Below, piece by piece: positions 1 through 4,645 of a stretch of DNA of 28,551 nt; the stretch's first letter is position 1; the number at the start of each line of letters is the position of its first letter. The translations under genes and the position numbers were made by a program. Source of the stretch: JBBRXZ01 sp038232415 (lineage in GTDB: Bacteria; Patescibacteriota; Saccharimonadia; Saccharimonadales; UBA4665); NCBI GenBank assembly GCA_038232415.1, contig JBBSHY010000010.1:1-28551 (forward strand). Reading direction: 5' to 3'. The notes beneath the pieces were generated by a model, which saw nothing but the letters and a program-made list of their open reading frames with translations, made no database searches and was not told the origin of the DNA.

Positions 1-155
1 GCCGCCAGTAAATCCTCTAGTTTATCCAGGTCGATGATAGCACGCTCCTTTTTGCCGCGACGCGTAACGATAAGAATGTCATCCTTGGTTATTGCATCAA
101 GTGAATCAGCAAGATTGCTCCTAAGAACTGAGGCCGAAACTGTTTTCGTACCCAT
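1..155 (-). CDS. Phd/YefM-family antitoxin, N-terminal part (runs off the window)
   Basis: The visible 51 residues begin MGTKTVSASVLRSNLADSLD and continue through a TRRGKK segment and a DLDKLEDLLA helix. This is the layout of Phd/YefM antitoxins: an N-terminal DNA-binding fold that ends in a short basic turn and an acidic helix. The ATG at 155 follows an AAGGAA ribosome binding site 7 nt upstream. The C-terminal toxin-binding tail and any toxin gene lie beyond position 1. Family antitoxins neutralise a RelE/YoeB-like mRNA-cleaving toxin and repress their own operon. A sigma70-like promoter and a palindrome lie directly upstream, which fits autoregulation. The gene is divergent from the next toxin-antitoxin pair. 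The family call is firm; partner and specificity cannot be seen. Confidence 0.82.
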   Translation of the reverse strand, partial: MGTKTVSASVLRSNLADSLDAITKDDILIVTRRGKKERAIIDLDKLEDLLA

Positions 156-181
156 AATAATTTCCTTAAGTACGTTTAAAT

Positions 182-200
182 AGTACAACTGTATTGTACT
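182..200. promoter_or_regulatory. Palindromic operator of the Phd-type antitoxin
   Basis: AGTACAA (182-188) and TTGTACT (194-200) form a perfect 7-bp inverted repeat around a 5-bp centre, overlapping the -10 box of the leftward promoter. YefM-type autorepressors are known to bind palindromes with GTACA cores, so an operator is the likely role. No binding can be proved from sequence. Confidence 0.6.
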
Positions 201-221
201 TTAACGCTAACAACCTGTCAA
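193..221 (-). promoter_or_regulatory. Promoter of the partial Phd-type antitoxin
   Basis: On the minus strand TTGACA (221-216) and TACAAT (198-193) are separated by exactly 17 bp, a near-consensus sigma70-type promoter. It reads into the antitoxin gene starting at 155 and leaves a short leader carrying the AAGGAA ribosome binding site. Confidence 0.7.
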
Positions 222-222
222 T

Positions 223-260
223 CACGAATTGGTACACCACTTTTATCAAAGTTGGAACCG
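223..260. repeat. Cassette-border repeat, copy A
   Basis: GGTACA (231-236), 12 variable bases, then AAGTTGGAACCG (249-260), with a left flank CACGAATT. The spacing equals that of copies B, C and D. It lies between the leftward antitoxin and the rightward RHH/RelE pair. Just overlapping its right end is a perfect 9-bp hairpin, TCAAAGTTG (246-254) with CAACTTTGA (265-273). Confidence 0.65.
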
Positions 261-288
261 CTTTCAACTTTGACTTAACAAATAATTA

Positions 289-318
289 TTGACAACGGTG
301 ATACACTTTTGGTACAGT
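289..318 (+). promoter_or_regulatory. Promoter of the RHH-RelE pair, giving a leaderless mRNA
   Basis: TTGACA (289-294), 18 bp, then TACAGT (313-318) with a TG one base upstream (extended -10). The ATG at 325 begins 7 nt after the -10 box, the usual transcription start, so the antitoxin mRNA should lack a leader. No ribosome binding site precedes this ATG. Confidence 0.65.
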
Positions 319-324
319 AATCCT

Positions 325-546
325 ATGGCTACTACAAAAAGCAGGCTCAATATTACCCTTACTCGTGAAGCAAAACAGGCTATTGCTAAGCTTGCGCAGC
401 GAGACGAAGTACCTGACGCTACCCTTGCTGCCCGCTTGATTGAGACCGCCCTAGAGTTAGAGGAAGATATAGTATGGGATGCTCTTGCGGGTGAACGCGA
501 CACAAAGCATGCCAAATTTGTTTCTCACGATAAAGCTTGGCAGTAA
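325..546 (+). CDS. Ribbon-helix-helix antitoxin (RelB/CopG-like)
   Basis: A 73-residue protein. Residues 7-13 (RLNITLT) form the predicted DNA-binding strand and residues 14-50 the two helices of a ribbon-helix-helix fold. The charged tail (ERDTKHAKFVSHDKAW) would wrap the toxin. Such proteins neutralise a RelE-type toxin and repress the operon as dimers. The ATG at 325 is chosen over the in-frame TTG at 289 because that TTG is the -35 box of the promoter. Its stop codon overlaps the start of the toxin gene (TAATG), a typical translational coupling. The pair sits between border repeats A and B, as a self-contained cassette with its own promoter. Confidence 0.8.
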   Translation: MATTKSRLNITLTREAKQAIAKLAQRDEVPDATLAARLIETALELEEDIVWDALAGERDTKHAKFVSHDKAWQ

Positions 547-824
547 TGAATTTTGAAATAGTTTATCACGAGCTAGTGATAAGCAAGGACTTACCCAAAT
601 TGTCTTCTGTTTGGAAAGATAGAATTCGTAAAGCGATCGAAGAACGCCTCACCTCGCGGCCTGAATTGTATGGCAAGCCTCTCCGAAAGTCTTTAAAGGG
701 CTACCATAAATTGCGAGTTGAAAACTATAGGATAATTTTTAGGATCGAAGATAAAACAGTCAAAATACTTATGATCGCCCATCGCTCAGATGTTTACACT
801 AAGGTTAGCAAGCGAACAAAATAG
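546..824 (+). CDS. RelE/YoeB-type toxin (probable ribosome-dependent mRNA interferase)
   Basis: A 92-residue protein of the RelE/ParE superfamily. It shows the helical N-terminal half, the KLRVENYRIIFRI strand pair and the C-terminal MIAHRSDVY block that holds catalytic-type Arg, His and Tyr residues. RelE toxins cleave mRNA in the ribosomal A site, whereas ParE relatives poison gyrase. The basic residues and HRSDVY ending favour the RelE side, but this is inference. The start is the ATG at 546, overlapping the antitoxin stop; an in-frame TTG at 537 would add three residues and looks less likely. The TAG stop ends on the first base of the GGTTCTA arm of repeat B, so the gene runs right up to the cassette border. 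Confidence 0.82.
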   Translation: MNFEIVYHELVISKDLPKLSSVWKDRIRKAIEERLTSRPELYGKPLRKSLKGYHKLRVENYRIIFRIEDKTVKILMIAHRSDVYTKVSKRTK

Positions 825-874
825 GTTCTATGTAACATGGAAATGGTACAGCTTAGTATACGAAGTTAGAACCG
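824..874. repeat. Cassette-border repeat, copy B
   Basis: Left flank CTATGTAACATGGAAAT (828-844), GGTACA (845-850), 12 bases, AAGTTAGAACCG (863-874). Outer arms GGTTCTA (824-830) and TAGAACC (867-873) are a perfect 7-bp inverted repeat. The segment 828-850 matches the 3' flank of the tRNA-Arg gene (2694-2716) at 21 of 23 bases. Confidence 0.78.
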
Positions 875-879
875 AATTC

Positions 880-1641
880 CTAGTTAACTCTTTGTAAAGT
901 GTTAAAGGCCGACAGAACAGTCTGGTCATTTAACCCTGTAGATTGTTGTTGGCCAAAAATTAAGATAACTATATATGTAGTCTCTGTACGTATACCCCAA
1001 ACCGTACTGTTTCCCCCAGGGTAATATGTTTTATATACGATTAAACCGTTAGAGGTCTTACCAAGCTCATTGCATGGGTATCTACTGTCGTTACATAACC
1101 AATATTGCTTATCGCTTGTGCCACCAATCTTGCCTTGGCGTATGTATCCATACCCTGCATTGTTACGTTTTAGATCTTGAAGTGTTATATTAGGGTTTTC
1201 TGTTTTTACATTATCTCTGCTTACACCTTCCGGCAGTGTGCTTGGGCTGTACACTGGGAAATTTACAGGTGAATTCTTTAATAATGATTTTGTCTCTGCT
1301 TCTTGCGTAACTGACTGGTATTCACTGGGACTGAGATCTTTGCTCAGGCCAGCTTCTTTTGCGTCTGCCTCCGAACAGTAGTACTCATTGAGAACATCAT
1401 GCGCGTAGTATTTATACATTGGGTTAGAAGGAGTCAAATACTGTCTGGTGTCTTCGAAGGACACAACATGCACAATTGGTTGGTGGCCACAACGGATACG
1501 AGCAACTGTATATGTAAAGCCAGTTAGTGTGTAGGCTACGAAAAGCCCTATTAGAACAAGGATAATCGCGCAAGTAATAAATATTTTCTTAGGTGTAGAA
1601 AGTCGCAGTCTAGGCTGATTATTTATATTTTTACTAGGCAT
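880..1641 (-). CDS. Hypothetical single-pass membrane protein
   Basis: A 253-residue protein that I cannot assign to a family. A basic N-terminus is followed by one hydrophobic helix at about residues 20-42 (IFITCAIILVLIGLF). The remaining 210 residues are polar, contain several cysteines (RCGH, YYCSEA, WLCNDSRYPCN) and should face outside, where the paired cysteines could form disulfides. The ATG at 1641 has no convincing ribosome binding site. It is the sole gene of the cassette between repeats B and C and is transcribed leftward, opposite to the toxin-antitoxin pairs. Its TAG stop lies six bases beyond repeat B. A cargo gene of the array is the most that can be said. Confidence 0.7.
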   Translation of the reverse strand: MPSKNINNQPRLRLSTPKKIFITCAIILVLIGLFVAYTLTGFTYTVARIRCGHQPIVHVVSFEDTRQYLTPSNPMYKYYAHDVLNEYYCSEADAKEAGLSKDLSPSEYQSVTQEAETKSLLKNSPVNFPVYSPSTLPEGVSRDNVKTENPNITLQDLKRNNAGYGYIRQGKIGGTSDKQYWLCNDSRYPCNELGKTSNGLIVYKTYYPGGNSTVWGIRTETTYIVILIFGQQQSTGLNDQTVLSAFNTLQRVN

Positions 1642-1656
1642 GCCAGCTTAATAATA

Positions 1657-1730
1657 TCATCAAAGAAATAATTTTCATGTTGCATAGAAATGGTACAGCA
1701 CAATATACGAAGTTAGAGCGATTTTGATGA
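1657..1730. repeat. Cassette-border repeat, copy C, with outer inverted arms
   Basis: Core: TGTTGCATAGAAAT (1678-1691), GGTACA (1692-1697), 12 bases, AAGTTAGAGCGA (1710-1721). The flanks TCATCAAA (1657-1664) and TTTGATGA (1723-1730) are a perfect 8-bp inverted repeat whose sequence differs wholly from the arms of copy B. The core right half overlaps the stop codon of the gene at 1713-2042. Confidence 0.72.
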
Positions 1731-2042
1731 CGGGCGCGCAGAGAGCTTCTTGCTGAAAGCCAGGATTAATATCCCTATGACTGCTACGGCCGCTCCAATT
1801 ATGTACCCTATTCCCTCATGGCCGGTATCTGGTGCGCCGCAGCAGCCATTGATCGAGAGCTCTGACATGATGGCTATGGGAAAAGCGCTTAAGAATACGA
1901 GTACGCCAAATATGACTATTAATAGCCTATTTCTCTTAAATAGCGTCAGTGCGGTTATTAATGCTATCGCACCGATAATTGCCCAAACCAATATGTCAAA
2001 TAAGTAGGCTTTTAATGGCGCAGCGGCGAAATAAAGATGCAT
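1713..2042 (-). CDS. Hypothetical three-helix membrane protein
   Basis: A 109-residue protein with three hydrophobic segments (about 13-35, 40-59 and 76-96) and a short loop with GCCGAPDTGHEG between the second and third. The C-terminus is basic and probably cytoplasmic. No family is recognised. I start it at the ATG at 2042. The reading frame stays open to an ATG at 2153, but those extra 37 codons would overlap border repeat D and the promoter and operator of the divergent antitoxin, and their translation is not protein-like. The TAA stop lies inside repeat C. It is the single gene of the C-D cassette and is transcribed leftward. Confidence 0.6.
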   Translation of the reverse strand: MHLYFAAAPLKAYLFDILVWAIIGAIALITALTLFKRNRLLIVIFGVLVFLSAFPIAIMSELSINGCCGAPDTGHEGIGYIIGAAVAVIGILILAFSKKLSARPSSKSL

Positions 2043-2058
2043 CACAGTGAATATATCA

Positions 2059-2107
2059 CAGTTAAAGTACTTATGCTGGTATATTGCTCTGACCAAAGTT
2101 AGAACTG
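2059..2107. repeat. Cassette-border repeat, copy D (diverged)
   Basis: GGTATA (2078-2083), 12 bases, AAGTTAGAACTG (2096-2107): the same 30-base layout as copies A-C with the left hexamer changed at one position. CAGTT (2059-2063) and AACTG (2103-2107) give short outer arms. The left flank is too diverged to align confidently. Confidence 0.55.
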
Positions 2108-2112
2108 CGCTC

Positions 2113-2156
2113 TTGATCTTAGGATAGGATTTATGTACAATAAATATGTACATAAA
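2113..2156 (+). promoter_or_regulatory. Promoter and operator of the Phd-RelE pair
   Basis: TTGATC (2113-2118), 17 bp, TACAAT (2136-2141). Overlapping the -10 is a perfect 10-bp inverted repeat, TTTATGTACA (2130-2139) and TGTACATAAA (2147-2156), with a 7-bp spacer. Each arm carries the TGTACA core described for YefM-YoeB operators, so conditional autorepression by the adjacent antitoxin is likely. Confidence 0.72.
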
Positions 2157-2167
2157 GGATTTTTATC

Positions 2168-2410
2168 ATGAGTATTCAAACCACATCAATGAGTGAAGCC
2201 CGCGCTAATTTTGCAGAGGCTCTTGAGTCGGCAACTAACGGTGAAGTCGTCGTAATCAAGCGGCGGGGTAAGCCCGACGCGGCTTTAGTTGATGCTGAGC
2301 TGCTAGAGGATTATTTGGCAGCCGTTAACCCACGTATTATCAAAAAAGTTCAAAAAGCCCGGAAAGAAAAAGCCACCACTTCCTTCGATGACGCCTTTAA
2401 AGGAATTTAA
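2168..2410 (+). CDS. Phd/YefM-family antitoxin
   Basis: An 80-residue protein with the family pattern: N-terminal SMSEARANFAEAL, a strand and basic turn (VVVIKRRGKPDAALVD), then an acidic helix (ELLEDYLAA) and a flexible C-terminus that ends SFDDAFKGI. Phd/YefM proteins bind the operator through the N-terminal half and mask the toxin active site with the C-terminal half. A good ribosome binding site (AAAGGA, 8 nt spacing) precedes the ATG. The palindromic operator upstream has the expected GTACA cores. The toxin gene starts 2 nt after the stop. It resembles the partial antitoxin at the left end of the window (shared SVLRSNLADSL/MSEARANFAEAL and RRGK regions), so both may be copies of one module type. 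Confidence 0.87.
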   Translation: MSIQTTSMSEARANFAEALESATNGEVVVIKRRGKPDAALVDAELLEDYLAAVNPRIIKKVQKARKEKATTSFDDAFKGI

Positions 2411-2412
2411 TA

Positions 2413-2679
2413 ATGAAGTACGAGGCTGTCTTCACCCCGACTGCCCTTAAAGATCTGCGTAAACTGCCCCGAAGCGTTCAAAAGCGTATTAAAGAAAAGC
2501 TAGAATTTTATCTGTCACGAGTAGAGCCGCTAAACTATGCAGTGAAGCTTATAGGCAGTAATAAAACCGGCCAATATCGCTTCCGGGCGGGGGATTACCG
2601 AATAGTTTTTGATAAAACCGGAGATATGATCACGATTCTGTATATTGAGCATCGCAGAGACGTCTATCGCAAGCGATGA
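2413..2679 (+). CDS. RelE/YoeB-type toxin
   Basis: An 88-residue RelE/ParE superfamily protein: helix pair FTPTALKDLRKLPRSVQKRI, then YRFRAGDYRIVFD and ILYIEHRRDVYRKR. The Arg residues in the central strands and the HRRDVYRKR ending match RelE-type mRNA interferases, which cut translated mRNA. It starts 2 nt after the antitoxin stop and ends with TGA. Fifteen bases later comes the 3' flank of tRNA-Arg, which carries the left part of the border repeat (copy E). The gene is therefore the last cargo before the conserved tRNA region. Which mRNA sites it cuts, and whether it instead acts on gyrase, cannot be read from the sequence. Confidence 0.87.
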   Translation: MKYEAVFTPTALKDLRKLPRSVQKRIKEKLEFYLSRVEPLNYAVKLIGSNKTGQYRFRAGDYRIVFDKTGDMITILYIEHRRDVYRKR

Positions 2680-2693
2680 ACTAGCGGTGATAT

Positions 2694-2716
2694 CTATGTT
2701 ACACGGAAATGGTACA
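2694..2716. repeat. Border repeat copy E, overlapping the tRNA-Arg 3' end
   Basis: CTATGTTACACGGAAATGGTACA differs from copy B (828-850) at only two positions. Its GGTACA is the reverse complement of the discriminator region and part of the CCA end of the tRNA-Arg gene. The right 12-mer AAGTTAGAACCG is absent here; at that side lies the tRNA T arm. Confidence 0.75.
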
Positions 2717-2786
2717 CCCGACAGGATTCGAACCTACGACCTTCGGCTCCGCAAGCCGACGCTCTATCCAGCTGAGCTACGGGTGC
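2710..2786 (-). tRNA. tRNA-Arg, anticodon GCG, CCA encoded
   Basis: A full cloverleaf reads on the minus strand: acceptor GCACCCG with CGGGTGT, D arm GCTCAGCTGGATAGAGC, anticodon stem TCGGC/GCCGA around loop TTGCGGA (anticodon GCG), T arm GTAGGTTCGAATCCTGT, discriminator A and encoded CCA. Base 72 is T, giving a G1-U72 wobble. A GCG anticodon reads CGC and possibly CGU; most bacteria use ACG modified to inosine instead. A plausible -10 (TACAAT, 2808-2803) lies upstream. The CCA end lies inside the border repeat shared with the cassettes. Confidence 0.93.
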
Positions 2787-2839
2787 GTATTCAACAGGGG
2801 TAATTGTAACATAAAGTACTGAAAAATACTACAAAAGGC

Positions 2840-2848
2840 TGCTAGAAT
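2840..2848 (+). promoter_or_regulatory. Extended -10 promoter, leaderless start of the DUF1905 gene
   Basis: TGC followed by TAGAAT (2843-2848) ends 7 nt before the ATG at 2856. There is no clear -35 box and no ribosome binding site, so a leaderless transcript is likely. Confidence 0.5.
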
Positions 2849-2855
2849 ATACTCT

Positions 2856-3353
2856 ATGCCTAAAGTCTATAAAAATCCGGGGCTTATTACTTTTACAGCT
2901 GTTATTCAGCGTAACAGTGATGCAGCAAATTCCTCAGCCTGGATCGAATTCCCTTTTGACCTTAAAGAAACCTACGGGATTGGAAACTTGGTGCCCTTTA
3001 AGGCTACTTTCGACGGCCGCGTGACTTACAGGGGTAGCTTGGCCAAGATGGGAGGACCAGGCGCTATGATTCTACTGCGCAAGGATGTGCGGGCCGAGCT
3101 TGGTAAAGAAGCCGGGGAAAGCGTAGAGGTGGTTGTAGAGCTAGACGACAAGCCTCGTGAACTGTCTGTAGCTGACGACATCAGGAAGGCGTTACAATCA
3201 GCCGGCTTGTGGGAAAAATTCTCTTCTTTTGCCTTTACCCATCGCAAGGAATACATTCAGTGGATTGAGGACGCCAAAAAGCCTGAAACACGCCTCCGCC
3301 GGATTGCTAAGATGCGCGAAATGATTCTGGCCAATAAAAAAGACCCCCGCTAA
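2856..3353 (+). CDS. DUF1905 and YdeI/OmpD-associated domain protein
   Basis: A 165-residue protein. Residues about 10-90 match the DUF1905 barrel (WIEFPFDLKETYG, VPFKATFDG, MILLRKDVRAELGK, VEVVVELDD). Residues about 100-160 match the YdeI/OmpD-associated helical domain (LWEKFSSFAFTHRKEYIQWI, then KPETRLRRIAKMREMIL). Proteins with this pairing are common in bacteria but their biochemical role is unsettled. Some YdeI relatives have been linked to bacteriocin tolerance; that cannot be assumed here. The ATG at 2856 has no ribosome binding site and follows an extended -10. The gene lies between two tRNA genes that face outward from each other (tRNA-Arg leftward, tRNA-Ser rightward). Confidence 0.82.
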   Translation: MPKVYKNPGLITFTAVIQRNSDAANSSAWIEFPFDLKETYGIGNLVPFKATFDGRVTYRGSLAKMGGPGAMILLRKDVRAELGKEAGESVEVVVELDDKPRELSVADDIRKALQSAGLWEKFSSFAFTHRKEYIQWIEDAKKPETRLRRIAKMREMILANKKDPR

Positions 3354-3374
3354 GCTGTTAAAATAAACAGTTAC

Positions 3375-3464
<90 letters not shown>

Positions 3465-3475
3465 GGTGTATATTT

Positions 3476-4573
3476 TTAAATCTGTGCTTCTTTTTGCACG
3501 TAGGCTTTAACGAGTTGGTAATATTTTTCAAAGCCGTCTTTACTGATCCACTCATCGTCGCCATGGGCGCAGCCTCCTTCAGGACGCACCAGAATGGCCG
3601 GTATGCCGCGTTTGGCAAAAAAATGAGCATCACTGGTACCAAGTGAACGTGTCTTCCCCAAAGGCTTGCCATGTACCTTCTCAGCGATTTTTAAGAATGA
3701 CGCGACCAGAGGGTGTGTAGTATTGGTTTTAGACACCATAATGCAATACATGGTTCTTACTTTTACACCGTGACAATCCGCTATATTGACTATTTTTTCC
3801 TGCAACTGGGCATGGCCTTCATTGCTTAGGAAGCGCATATCTAGTATGGCTTCAGCTTTATCGGCCACTTGATTCACAACAGTGCCGCCAATAATTTTAT
3901 TGATACTAAGCGTATCGCTGTCTACATGCTGATCTTTAAATAACTCTTTAATTTCGCTTAGCGCGTCAATCAGTCTATGAATGGCATTGTCGCCTTCCCA
4001 GGGCCTGGAACCGTGGGATGATTTACCGCTCGCAGTTAAGGCGGCAATCCACGCACCTTTATGTGTTGTTTCGATTTGCCATAAGTCACCGCCATCCGGC
4101 AAAATACACACCTTCGCCCCATAACCGGAATCTAACAGGGCTTTAACGCCATTGCTGCCGCCAATTTCTTCATCGGTAGTTAACATTATGCCAAAATCAT
4201 AATTGGTAAGCTTGTCTTTTAGCTCGTCCACGACTTTTAGAAAAATCGCGGCCGCGAATTTCATATCAAATACACCCCGGCCGACAAGCCTGCCATCTTT
4301 CTCAGATAGGTTATATAAAGCGTCCGGACAAGCTACCACATCCAAATGGGCTTGTAGGAGTACTTTTGGTCTTTTGGTCTGATTGATAGTGGCAACAAGT
4401 GAAGGAAAACCGTTAAATTCCAGACGCTTTACGTACATACCCCGTTTAACGAGGTAAGCCTCTATGTAGTCAAGGCATGAAGCAGCCGGCTCGTACTCGC
4501 CACTGACTGTATGGAAGGCCACAAGATCCGCCAATAGTTGTATTAATGTTTTTGTTTCCTGCATGCCAGCCAT
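3476..4573 (-). CDS. M20-family metallopeptidase (ArgE/DapE/ACY1-like)
   Basis: A 365-residue cytoplasmic protein with all the M20 dinuclear zinc ligands: H76 and D78 in AHLDVV, D103 in GRGVFDMK, E135/E136 in TTDEEIGG, D160 in LPDGGD and H337 in GGCAHGDDE. A smaller dimerisation domain is inserted after about residue 170, carrying ASGKSSHGSRPWEGDNA. Family members hydrolyse amide bonds of N-acylated amino acids, succinyl-diaminopimelate or small peptides. Which substrate applies is not decided by the sequence, and no arginine or lysine pathway genes are nearby. A role in peptide scavenging fits a reduced genome but is inference. The ATG at 4573 is preferred over one nine bases downstream; a TATACA box lies 5 nt before it. 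Confidence 0.9.
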   Translation of the reverse strand: MAGMQETKTLIQLLADLVAFHTVSGEYEPAASCLDYIEAYLVKRGMYVKRLEFNGFPSLVATINQTKRPKVLLQAHLDVVACPDALYNLSEKDGRLVGRGVFDMKFAAAIFLKVVDELKDKLTNYDFGIMLTTDEEIGGSNGVKALLDSGYGAKVCILPDGGDLWQIETTHKGAWIAALTASGKSSHGSRPWEGDNAIHRLIDALSEIKELFKDQHVDSDTLSINKIIGGTVVNQVADKAEAILDMRFLSNEGHAQLQEKIVNIADCHGVKVRTMYCIMVSKTNTTHPLVASFLKIAEKVHGKPLGKTRSLGTSDAHFFAKRGIPAILVRPEGGCAHGDDEWISKDGFEKYYQLVKAYVQKEAQI

Positions 4574-4645
4574 TGTGATGTATACATTATTACTATTATA
4601 TCATATAAGTCAAGTTTACGGTAGCACCTTTTAATTTAATTGTCT

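Noticed and set aside
246..273. Hairpin TCAAAGTTG/CAACTTTGA as a transcription terminator
   Set aside because: No T tract follows it on either strand and the genes on both sides point away from it.
311..316. A further GGTACA near the RHH promoter as a border repeat
   Set aside because: It is not followed by the 12-mer at the required spacing and is part of the extended -10 box.
2045..2061. CRP-like site CAGTGA-ATATA-TCACAG before the 109-residue protein
   Set aside because: The spacer is one base too short for a CRP site and the arms match imperfectly.
223..2107. Canonical integron attC sites
   Set aside because: The right boxes read GTTRGAR, not GTTRRRY; no clear RYYYAAC partner exists; one copy lies on a tRNA gene; and no integron integrase is in the window. 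Only a likeness is claimed.
2043..2153. N-terminal extension of the 109-residue membrane protein to an ATG at 2153
   Set aside because: It would overlap repeat D and the promoter and operator of the divergent toxin-antitoxin pair, and the extra sequence is not membrane-like or conserved in style.
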